NCBI GenBank assembly: GCA_903918125.1
Contig: CAIXDB010000120.1
Location: forward strand, 1-13,789
Direction: 5' to 3'
DNA length: 13,789 bases
DNA from: an uncultured bacterium
GTDB taxonomy: Bacteria; Patescibacteria; Paceibacteria; UBA9973; Zambryskibacteraceae
Shown: piece after piece, positions 3,375 through 10,152 of the stretch
Position numbering within the stretch: position 1 is the first letter of the stretch
How the letters are laid out: each line of letters begins with the position of its first letter
Notes under the pieces: generated by a model
Told to the model about the DNA's origin: nothing
Seen by the model: only the letters and a program-made list of their open reading frames with translations
Database searches by the model: none
Position numbers and translations under genes: made by a program

Positions 3375-6047
3375 ATGATTTCATTTTTGGAAAAGATTAT
3401 AGGCAACGAAACTGGTCGGACGCTCAAACGCATTCAACCTCTCGTCGACCAAATAAACGCTCTGGAGAGAGATATTTCGCCATTGTCGGACGCCGAGTTG
3501 CGCGCCAAAACGGACGAATTCAAAAAACGTTTGGCGGACGGTGAGACACTCGACCAGATATTGCCGGAAGCTTTTGCGGTGGTGCGCGAAGCGGCCAAAC
3601 GCACGCGAGGCGAGCGACATTTCGACGTGCAACTTTTGGGCGGTATCATTTTGCACGAAGGTGGTATCGCCGAAATGCGTACCGGAGAAGGCAAGACGCT
3701 CGTGGCAACATTGCCGGCGTATCTAAACGCGTTGACCGGCAAAGGTGTGCATATCGTCACTGTCAACGACTACTTGTCGCGACGCGATGCGGTGTGGATG
3801 GGGCAGATTTATGATTTGCTCGGCGTGTCCGTCGGCGTGATCAATCACGAAGAATCTTTTTTGTATGATGCGACGCCTGTCGAGAAAGACGCGGAGCGCG
3901 ACACGGTTGGCTCGTTCAAAGTGGTGACCGAGTTCCTGCGCAACGTTTCGCGACGCGAGGCGTATCAAGCGGACATCACATACGGCACGAACAATGAATT
4001 CGGGTTTGATTATTTGCGCGACAACATCGAACAAGATAAACAAAACCTTCGCCAGCGTGAACACAACTACGCTATTGTGGACGAAATCGACTCGATTCTC
4101 ATCGACGAAGCTCGCACACCGCTCATTATTTCCGCGCCATCAGCCGAGTCGGGTGACATGTATCGCCAGTTCGCCGACATCGCCGGTCGGCTCGAGGAAG
4201 GCGAGCATTACACCGTCGACGAAAAATTTAAAACGATATCACTCACCGACTCCGGTATTAGCACGGTGGAGAAGATGCTCGGGATTGAAAACATGTACAC
4301 CGACAAAGGTATCGCATTCGTTCATCATCTCGAAACGGCGGTGCGAGCTCACGCGTTGTATAAAAAAGACAAGGATTACGTGGTCAAAGATAACGAAATC
4401 GTCATCGTCGATGAATTCACCGGACGACTTCAGCCGGGGAGACGCTGGTCGGAGGGTTTGCACCAGGCCATCGAGGCCAAGGAACACGTCACGGTCCAGA
4501 AAGAATCCAAAACATTCGCATCCATTACTTTTCAAAATTATTTTCGATTGTACAAAAAACTCTCGGGCATGACCGGAACGGCGGCGACATCGTCGGAAGA
4601 ATTTCACAAAGTGTACGGGCTGTCCGTCCTGCAAGTGCCGACCAACAAACCGACGGTGCGTAACGATCGCAACGACTTGATTTTCCAAACTGAGGCCGGC
4701 AAGTTCAAAGCCATCGCTCGCGAAGTCAAAGCGCGATACGTGAAAGGTCAGCCGGTGCTCATCGGCACGGTTTCGATTCAGAAAAACGAACTCCTGAGCG
4801 AATATTTAAAATCGGAAGGCGTACCGCACGAAGTCTTGAACGCAAAAAACCACTCGCGCGAAGGTGAAATCATTGCCCAAGCCGGGAAGAAAAAAGCTGT
4901 CACCATCGCTACGAACATGGCGGGACGAGGTGTGGACGTCAAACTCGGCGGTAATCCATCCACACCTGCCGAGCACGAGGAAGTGGTGGCGCAGGGCGGA
5001 CTGTTTGTGCTCGGTACCGAACGTCATGATGCGCGTCGCATTGACAACCAGCTTCGTGGACGTTCCGGCCGACAGGGCGACCCGGGCGAAACGCAGTTTT
5101 TCGTCTCGATGGAAGATCACCTCATGCGCGTGTTCGGCGGCGACGGTATCAAAAACATGATGGGCAAGCTGGGCATGCGCGACGACGAGCCGATTGAAAA
5201 TCGTTTTATCACCAAGTCCCTCGAAGGCGCGCAGGAACGTATCGAAGGTTTCAATTTTGACGCGCGCAAACACGTGCTCGAGTTTGACGATGTGCTGAAT
5301 TTCCAGCGCAAGATTTTCTATGCGCGGCGCCGCGACATCTTGGTAGGCGACGACAGCAAGGTCACGGACTATGTTCGCGAGATTTTGCAGACAAACGCAC
5401 CGACTGCGCCGGAGGGAAGTGAGCCGAGCGATGAGGAAACACGCCAAACCGCTGAGCGCGAAACAATTGAGACAACCGCTGAAAGCGAGCAGTGGTCGTA
5501 TGACCACAAAATCGCCGACGCCACGCCGGAATACATCGGAGCGTTGCGTCGAACCATTCTCCAAACCATGGATATGTTTTGGATTGATCACCTCGAAGTG
5601 ATGGACTATATGCGTTCGTCGGTCAATCTCCGCGCGTACGGTCAGCGCGACCCGCTCGTCGAATACAAACGCGAAGGGTTGCGACTGTTCAAAGATATGG
5701 AATTTTCAATCGGCCAAGAAATTTTGAAACGCATTCCGATGATTTCAGAAAACATGCTTGTGACGACTGCGCCGGTTAACGTGACCGCGACGTTCGAAGG
5801 CGACGGTGTGATGCCAGGTGCCGTGACTCTGGCGGGAAATGGCGGAACACTCAACGTCACAGCCGGTGCACAGGGTTCGCAACCCAGTGTGCCCGCAAAT
5901 ATTCCACCTGCTCCACGTACCGAGTCAGGCGAAAAAATCGGCAGAAATGACGAATGCCCGTGCGGGTCTCATAAAAAGTGGAAAAAATGTGGTGAGCTCA
6001 ACACCGAGGAACACCAGCGTCTCATGGCGGAGAAATTTACCTCTTGA
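3375..6047 (+). CDS. secA: preprotein translocase ATPase SecA
   Basis: 890 residues from the ATG at 3375; an in-frame start at 3348 lies inside the terminator and promoter and is rejected. SecA drives preproteins through SecYEG using ATP. Visible order: N-terminal helix and VDQINALE (24-31), GEGKT Walker A (104-108), VDEIDSILIDEARTPL (235-250, Walker B), GMTGTA (398-403), NMAGRG (514-519), the QLRGRSGRQGDPG motif (559-571), FDDVLNFQR (637-645), LRAYGQRDPLVEYKRE (752-767), and a C-terminal SEC-C zinc motif. Oddities: about 28 extra residues (about 161-190) before the conserved REAYQADITYGTNNEFG block; the helical wing region between RRDIL (652) and ILQTMD (728) is about 30 residues shorter than in E. 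coli and partly acidic low-complexity; and the SEC-C motif has three Cys (861, 863, 872) but Gly at the fourth ligand position. Monocistronic, with its own promoter. Confidence 0.97.
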   Translation: MISFLEKIIGNETGRTLKRIQPLVDQINALERDISPLSDAELRAKTDEFKKRLADGETLDQILPEAFAVVREAAKRTRGERHFDVQLLGGIILHEGGIAEMRTGEGKTLVATLPAYLNALTGKGVHIVTVNDYLSRRDAVWMGQIYDLLGVSVGVINHEESFLYDATPVEKDAERDTVGSFKVVTEFLRNVSRREAYQADITYGTNNEFGFDYLRDNIEQDKQNLRQREHNYAIVDEIDSILIDEARTPLIISAPSAESGDMYRQFADIAGRLEEGEHYTVDEKFKTISLTDSGISTVEKMLGIENMYTDKGIAFVHHLETAVRAHALYKKDKDYVVKDNEIVIVDEFTGRLQPGRRWSEGLHQAIEAKEHVTVQKESKTFASITFQNYFRLYKKLSGMTGTAATSSEEFHKVYGLSVLQVPTNKPTVRNDRNDLIFQTEAGKFKAIAREVKARYVKGQPVLIGTVSIQKNELLSEYLKSEGVPHEVLNAKNHSREGEIIAQAGKKKAVTIATNMAGRGVDVKLGGNPSTPAEHEEVVAQGGLFVLGTERHDARRIDNQLRGRSGRQGDPGETQFFVSMEDHLMRVFGGDGIKNMMGKLGMRDDEPIENRFITKSLEGAQERIEGFNFDARKHVLEFDDVLNFQRKIFYARRRDILVGDDSKVTDYVREILQTNAPTAPEGSEPSDEETRQTAERETIETTAESEQWSYDHKIADATPEYIGALRRTILQTMDMFWIDHLEVMDYMRSSVNLRAYGQRDPLVEYKREGLRLFKDMEFSIGQEILKRIPMISENMLVTTAPVNVTATFEGDGVMPGAVTLAGNGGTLNVTAGAQGSQPSVPANIPPAPRTESGEKIGRNDECPCGSHKKWKKCGELNTEEHQRLMAEKFTS

Positions 6048-6072
6048 CATTCGTCCATCAATCGTCTATTAT
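6044..6072 (+). promoter_or_regulatory. consensus promoter of fic, overlapping the secA stop codon
   Basis: TTGACA (6044-6049), 17-nt spacer, TATTAT (6067-6072). The secA stop TGA (6045-6047) lies inside the -35. The -10 ends 6 nt before ATG 6079, so +1 should be at or next to the A of the start codon. Confidence 0.85.
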
Positions 6073-6078
6073 TAGTCT

Positions 6079-7119
6079 ATGTTTAAACCACGATATACTA
6101 TCAGTGCGGCTCTGTTGAGCAATATAAAACGTATCGCCACGTTGACCGAAGAGCTCAACAACAAGCGATTTCCAAAAGTGGTATTGCTTGAAATGCAACG
6201 GAGTGCCCGGGCACTTTCGGCGTATTCGTCGACAAGTATCGAAGGAAATCCCTTGCCACTGACTGATGTTAAAAAGATTCTTAAGCATACTCCTTCTCAT
6301 ATTCGAGATACGGAACGAGAAGTGCTCAATTACAATAACGCTTTGGAATATTTGGACACGATTGCAAAATCACGTAAAAATAAAATGAGCATGTCACTAG
6401 TTGCTTCAATTCAAAAAATTGTCACTGATGGACTTCTGCCCAAAAATCAATCGGGAAAATTTCGGGTAGAAGCAGTTTTTGTTAATGATCCGAGAACCAA
6501 ACGTACGGTGTACCTTCCACCAGAAGTTGATGAGGTTGTACCACTTTTGAAAGAATTGGTGGAGTTTGTATTGAAAAACGAACGCATGCTTGATCCGCTT
6601 ATCGTTGCTGGCATATTTCACAAGCAATTCGTGATCATTCACCCCTTTATTGACGGTAACGGTCGTACCGCACGACTTACATCAAAGGTATTGCTCGCAC
6701 TTATGGGACTCGACACTTTCAATCTCTTCAGTTTTGAAAACTATTATAACAAAAATGTTACCCGGTATTTTCAGAAGGTTGGATTATTCGGTAATTATTA
6801 TGATATCAAAGATGCTATAGATTTTACCGAATGGCTCGAGTACTTCACTGATGGTATCGTCGATGAGCTTTTGCGTGTGAAAAAAGAACTGGAAAAAGAA
6901 TCTCGGATAGTACAACCTCGTATGAGTCCGGAATTGGAAAAACTCGTTGCGTATGTTGTGGAAAATGGAATTGTAAACGAAAAAGAGTATTCAAAATTTA
7001 CGCAACGTGCCAAGTCCACTCGAGCACTCGATTTAAAATGTCTTGTCGAACAAGGTGTTTTTGAACGACAAGGAAAAGGTAAAAATACGTATTATAAATT
7101 GAAAAAGACCGCGGACTAG
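6079..7119 (+). CDS. Fic family protein (probable AMP-transferase) with N-terminal inhibitory motif
   Basis: 346 residues. The signature HPFIDGNGRTAR (188-199) matches HPFx(D/E)GNGRxxR, with catalytic His188; Fic enzymes usually transfer AMP to a Tyr/Ser/Thr of a target. The inhibitory alpha-helix motif (S/T)xxxE(G/N) is present as S51-T-S-I-E55-G56-N57, so this is a class II, self-inhibited Fic. After the Fic core, residues about 280-340 (SPELEKLVAYVVENGIVNEKEY..., ...LVEQGVFERQGKGKNTYYKL) look like a winged helix, as in chromosomal Fic-wHTH proteins that may bind DNA. No separate antitoxin gene lies next to it, consistent with built-in inhibition. It is transcribed from a near-consensus promoter, probably leaderless. 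Codon use is more AT-rich than in secA. The target is unknown. Confidence 0.93.
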   Translation: MFKPRYTISAALLSNIKRIATLTEELNNKRFPKVVLLEMQRSARALSAYSSTSIEGNPLPLTDVKKILKHTPSHIRDTEREVLNYNNALEYLDTIAKSRKNKMSMSLVASIQKIVTDGLLPKNQSGKFRVEAVFVNDPRTKRTVYLPPEVDEVVPLLKELVEFVLKNERMLDPLIVAGIFHKQFVIIHPFIDGNGRTARLTSKVLLALMGLDTFNLFSFENYYNKNVTRYFQKVGLFGNYYDIKDAIDFTEWLEYFTDGIVDELLRVKKELEKESRIVQPRMSPELEKLVAYVVENGIVNEKEYSKFTQRAKSTRALDLKCLVEQGVFERQGKGKNTYYKLKKTAD

Positions 7120-7146
7120 TTGTATGTGCGTTGTATATGATATACT
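7120..7146 (+). promoter_or_regulatory. extended -10 promoter of the membrane-anchored protein gene
   Basis: TGA TATACT (7138-7146) with a possible -35 TTGTAT (7120-7125) at a short 15-nt spacing, starting just after the fic stop (7117-7119). The -10 ends 8 nt before ATG 7155. Confidence 0.55.
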
Positions 7147-7154
7147 AAACAGTT

Positions 7155-8078
7155 ATGAAACTGTTTTACTATATTATCTCAATTACCATTGTATTGCTGT
7201 TTTTCCTGACTGCAGGTTTATTTGTATATAGTATAAGTGACAATGATAACACTGTTACTTCGGAAACGGCAAATGTCATAGCATCTTCACAGAATCCTGT
7301 TTCTCAGGTGAAAAACAAGTTGACCACTACCAATGATCTCGCCTCTGTGTATCCCGATTATGGTAAAAATATTTCAAGCACCTCGGCAGTGTACTATTCT
7401 GACACCGCTGGTTTTATAGATGATGCTCCGTATTTTCCCAGAGTAGATATAGATGAAAAAAGCAATCAAGTTGTATTTACAAATTCACACAAAGAAATAG
7501 TGCAACGTATTGACATAAAATTACTCAATTTGGAAGATATGTTTGGATTAGGCGATCTTGTGGGGGACACAATACAATATCACATAGGTACCAGTCCTGT
7601 AGCGTTGGAAAATCCAAGTGGTATATTTTATTTTTCTGCGGCGAATAGCCGTGATTGTGGTGCAAGTAATTGTCACTATATTTTGTATCGATATAGTATG
7701 CATACTAAAAAACTCGACATCTTGAAAGAAGATTTATTTGGAGAAGTGATTGGTTTATATCTTTCTCCCGATTTGCAAAATATAGTCTGGACATCCGAAA
7801 GCACTGGCGGAATGTGTTCTGAGAGCATCTCTATGGGAATGGTTCACCTCACGGATCTCACAAAAGAAATAATTTCAGATCCGATGGATCCACACTTGGG
7901 TTTTATAACGAATAAGGAAACAAAGTGGGTGGATGATCACACACTGACATTTAGAAACCAGTATGCTACAGAGGACGATTGTCATCGTGGACGTTTCACA
8001 GAAATTACCTGGTTGTATGATGTGACAACTGGCGCACTGAAAAAGCTCAAAAGTGAACAAATTCAATCAGATATATAG
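7155..8078 (+). CDS. hypothetical protein with N-terminal membrane anchor and extracytoplasmic domain
   Basis: 307 residues. Residues 2-26 (KLFYYI... to VYS) form one hydrophobic helix preceded by a single Lys, a signal-anchor or uncleaved signal. A Ser/Thr/Asn-rich linker follows (about 28-65). The remainder has alternating short strands with repeated turns of the type YRYSMHTKKLDIL, LYLSPDLQNIVWTS and WVDDHTLTFRN, resembling TolB/WD-like beta-propeller repeats; this is weak recognition. A close Cys pair (CGASNC, about 168-173) and other single Cys could form disulfides outside the cell, which fits the disulfide-forming pair encoded next. I do not know the family. Its own extended -10 lies 8 nt upstream; the next gene's promoter starts 4 nt after the stop. 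Confidence 0.75.
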   Translation: MKLFYYIISITIVLLFFLTAGLFVYSISDNDNTVTSETANVIASSQNPVSQVKNKLTTTNDLASVYPDYGKNISSTSAVYYSDTAGFIDDAPYFPRVDIDEKSNQVVFTNSHKEIVQRIDIKLLNLEDMFGLGDLVGDTIQYHIGTSPVALENPSGIFYFSAANSRDCGASNCHYILYRYSMHTKKLDILKEDLFGEVIGLYLSPDLQNIVWTSESTGGMCSESISMGMVHLTDLTKEIISDPMDPHLGFITNKETKWVDDHTLTFRNQYATEDDCHRGRFTEITWLYDVTTGALKKLKSEQIQSDI

Positions 8079-8081
8079 TGT

Positions 8082-8109
8082 TTGGCATTTTTACCAAATG
8101 TGATATGCT
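8082..8109 (+). promoter_or_regulatory. extended -10 promoter of the thioredoxin-fold/DsbB pair
   Basis: TTGGCA (8082-8087), 16-nt spacer, TGA TATGCT (8101-8109). The -10 ends 7 nt before ATG 8117. An alternative in-frame start at 8078 would lie upstream of this promoter and is rejected. Confidence 0.65.
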
Positions 8110-8116
8110 GAACAGT

Positions 8117-8545
8117 ATGAAAAAAGCAATATATATTGTCATCGTATTACTCGTGTTGGCGGGAGTTGTGTATGTTATCGTTGCGCCGGGCAAGCAGGGC
8201 GGGCCAAGCAAGCTCGACGCGTTTGCACAGTGCATCAAAGCGAGCGGAGCGACCTTTTACGGAGCGTTCTGGTGTCCGCACTGCGCGGCGCAGAAAGCCG
8301 AGTTTGGCACGGCGGTGAAATATTTGCCGTATGTCGAGTGTTCGATGCCCGACGGTCAGACGCAAACACAGGTGTGTATCGACCACAACATCACTACCTA
8401 TCCGACATGGGTCTTTCCGGTGAACGTTCCGGCGACAGCTACGACGACCGCGACCACGACACTCCTCCGCGTCGAAGGTGTGCAGGAGCTCTCCGACCTC
8501 GCGAGGGAGACCGGCTGTACTCTGCCAGCTGACGCACAACAATAG
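8117..8545 (+). CDS. membrane-anchored thioredoxin-fold protein, CPHC active site
   Basis: 142 residues. Residues 4-23 are a hydrophobic anchor after MKKA, so the domain faces outside. The core has FYGAFWCPHCAAQK (47-60) with active-site Cys53 and Cys56, followed by FG...YLPYVEC (63-75), and YPTW (95-98) with the cis-Pro typical of thioredoxin folds. This pattern is very close to the C-terminal thioredoxin domain of bacterial VKOR fusion proteins and to DsbA-like partners. Additional Cys at 39, 75, 87 and 136 suggest structural disulfides. The likely role is to oxidise or isomerise cysteines of exported proteins and be reoxidised by the membrane protein encoded 22 nt downstream. An Ala/Thr-rich stretch (about 105-113) sits late in the domain. 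GC-rich coding contrasts with the gene before. Confidence 0.88.
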   Translation: MKKAIYIVIVLLVLAGVVYVIVAPGKQGGPSKLDAFAQCIKASGATFYGAFWCPHCAAQKAEFGTAVKYLPYVECSMPDGQTQTQVCIDHNITTYPTWVFPVNVPATATTTATTTLLRVEGVQELSDLARETGCTLPADAQQ

Positions 8546-8567
8546 TCAACACACATCGTTCATTTTC

Positions 8568-9119
8568 ATGACCCCGCTCCAAACCAACATCAACCTGATC
8601 ATCGGCGTCGCCACGCTCATTTCCCACATTGTGTTTGTGGGAGGTGTGGTTGTCATTGCCACTCACGCAAAAACTCGCGCGCACGTGTATCGCTTTGTGC
8701 ATACGCACATTCTCAATTTGCTTTTCATCGAATCATTGTTTGCACTCGTCGGCTCTCTGGCATACTCGCAACTCATCGGCTTCCCACCGTGCGACCTCTG
8801 TTGGATTCAACGCATTTTCATTTACCCGCAAGCACTCATCGCGCTCGTGGCAATGATTAAAAAAGACAAGGCCATCGTCGACTATCTTCTACCGATGTCC
8901 ATCATCGGCGGTCTTGTGGCGCTCTACCAGTCGTTCATTCAATGGGGCTTTACCATGTCGTCTCTCGGCGGATGTGTGGCAGTCGGCGGTGCGTGCGCCA
9001 AAGTGTACGTCGACGTCTACGGCTACATCACCATTCCGTTCATGTCGTTTACCATTTTTATGTATTCGATTGCCGTGATGTTTATCTACTACCAAGCTCG
9101 CAAAATGAAAAATCAATAA
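8568..9119 (+). CDS. DsbB/BdbC-like disulfide bond formation membrane protein
   Basis: 183 residues with four hydrophobic segments (about 8-30, 47-70, 85-97/104-123, 155-175). The periplasm-facing Cys pair PCDLCWIQRIFIYP (C75, C78) matches the DsbB/BdbC CxxC block, including the WxQR that follows. A second pair, C136 and C143, lies in the later loop (SSLGGCVAVGGACAKVY) before a conserved-looking ITIPFMS. DsbB proteins pass electrons from a thiol oxidase to quinone; the thioredoxin-fold protein encoded 22 nt upstream is the obvious partner. Start chosen at 8568: the in-frame start at 8478 overlaps the previous gene and gives a non-membrane, Arg/Ser-rich extension. No Shine-Dalgarno is visible. 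The last codons are part of a long hairpin. Confidence 0.9.
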   Translation: MTPLQTNINLIIGVATLISHIVFVGGVVVIATHAKTRAHVYRFVHTHILNLLFIESLFALVGSLAYSQLIGFPPCDLCWIQRIFIYPQALIALVAMIKKDKAIVDYLLPMSIIGGLVALYQSFIQWGFTMSSLGGCVAVGGACAKVYVDVYGYITIPFMSFTIFMYSIAVMFIYYQARKMKNQ

Positions 9120-9233
9120 AATTACCTCATCTGCGTTGTTGCGGTTCAAATTTTGTCGGTCAACGTACCACTAAGTACGTCTCCCTCCAAAATTCTTCCG
9201 CGCCTAGCATCTGAGGCAATTTAATTGATTTTT
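9108..9233. repeat. 126-nt imperfect inverted repeat at the end of the disulfide pair
   Basis: AAAAATCAAT (9108-9117) pairs with ATTGATTTTT (9224-9233). Moving inwards: AAATT/AATTT, CCTCA/TGAGG, TGC/GCA, GCGG (9141-9144)/CCGC (9198-9201), AATTTTG (9149-9155)/CAAAATT (9188-9194), and an apical ACGTAC/GTACGT (9163-9168/9175-9180). About 40 bp pair, interrupted by small bulges. The outer arm includes the last three codons and stop of the DsbB-like gene; the 3' arm ends in T5. It may be a large terminator or a small mobile hairpin element. Confidence 0.65.
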
Positions 9234-9240
9234 AAATACC

Positions 9241-10140
9241 ATGGAAAATAAAAAAAAAGTCACCATAGTCACGCATAACGGCAATTTTCATCCCGACGAT
9301 GTGTTTGGTGTGGCGACGTTGTTTTTGGAACTGGGCGATAGTGCGGACATAGAAATAATTCGTACACGCGACAGGAAAATCACTGACGACGCGGACTATG
9401 TAGTCGATACCGGTGATATGTACAATTCCGATACAAACAGGTTTGACCATCATCAGAAGGGGAGAGCGGGTGTGCGTGCGAACGGAATTCCATACGCTTC
9501 GTTCGGTTTGGTCTGGAAAAAATATGGCGAGCATGTGTGCGGTGGCAAAATCATTGCGGATAAAATTGAACAGTCCGTGGTCGTGCCGATAGACGCGCGC
9601 GACAACGGCGTGGACATCAACACGCTCATATATCCGGACATCGCGCCGTATGAAATTCGTAACATCATCTGGGCTTTTCGTACGACATGGAAAGAAGATA
9701 AAAATCAGCTTGATGCAAATTTCAGACGCATGGTGGATTTTGCACGCGAGCTGTTACAACGCGAGATTATATATGTGCGTGATGAAATGGAAGGCGAACA
9801 GATTGTTTTGGATACGTACAATAAAACGGAAGACAAACGTATGGTGGTACTCGACGGACACTATCCGTTCGATGTGCTCGGCAAGCAAATGCCGGAATGT
9901 TTGATCATGGTGTATCCCGACATCACCGACGGCAACTGGTGTCTCGAATGTGTCCGCGATGATTTTCATTCATATGTTTCCAGAATGCTTTTTCCAAAAG
10001 AGTGGGCGGGAAAAAATAACAAAGAACTCGAAGATGTGACCGGAGTGCTGGGTGCGATATTTTGTCACCCGACCTCATTTTTTGCAGTTGCTCGCACAAA
10101 AGAAACGGCAATCAAAATGGCAGAGATTGCACTTTTATGA
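9241..10140 (+). CDS. MYG1/UPF0160 family DHH-type metal-dependent hydrolase
   Basis: 299 residues. The family motifs are clear: THNGNFHPDD (11-20, usual form THxGxFHxDE), DADYVVDTGD (50-59), FDHHQKGRAG (68-77), and later conserved blocks IDARDNGVDIN (around 117-127) and LDGHYPFDVL (around 204-213). The His and Asp residues of the first three blocks are the expected metal ligands of the DHH-like fold. Eukaryotic MYG1 is a 3'-5' RNA exonuclease; bacterial members are little studied, so a nuclease or phosphoesterase role is inference. The protein is full length for the family. Start at 9241 directly follows the long hairpin; no clear promoter or Shine-Dalgarno is seen. The next gene (obg) starts 12 nt after the stop and re-uses that stop in its promoter. 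Confidence 0.88.
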   Translation: MENKKKVTIVTHNGNFHPDDVFGVATLFLELGDSADIEIIRTRDRKITDDADYVVDTGDMYNSDTNRFDHHQKGRAGVRANGIPYASFGLVWKKYGEHVCGGKIIADKIEQSVVVPIDARDNGVDINTLIYPDIAPYEIRNIIWAFRTTWKEDKNQLDANFRRMVDFARELLQREIIYVRDEMEGEQIVLDTYNKTEDKRMVVLDGHYPFDVLGKQMPECLIMVYPDITDGNWCLECVRDDFHSYVSRMLFPKEWAGKNNKELEDVTGVLGAIFCHPTSFFAVARTKETAIKMAEIALL

Positions 10141-10146
10141 TATTGT
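10117..10146 (+). promoter_or_regulatory. possible extended -10 promoter of obg
   Basis: TGA TATTGT (10138-10146), where TGA is the stop codon of the MYG1-like gene, and a possible -35 ATGGCA (10117-10122) at 18 nt. The -10 ends 6 nt before ATG 10153. The hexamers are weaker than at the other units, so readthrough from upstream is also possible. Confidence 0.4.
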
Positions 10147-10152
10147 GAGTCT

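Noticed and set aside
3994..4572. Plus-strand 192-codon frame inside secA
   Set aside because: It is a different frame of the conserved secA sequence; the product is Ser/Thr/Arg-rich noise.
4806..5591. Long minus-strand frame inside secA (261 codons)
   Set aside because: It is antisense to a clearly conserved secA region and its product is a codon-bias shadow (His/Arg/Val-rich) with no recognisable domain.
8078..8116. Upstream in-frame start of the thioredoxin-fold protein
   Set aside because: It lies upstream of the TGATATGCT promoter element; the signal anchor begins properly at 8117.
8478..8567. Upstream in-frame start of the DsbB-like protein
   Set aside because: It would overlap the preceding gene and add a non-membrane extension unlike the family.
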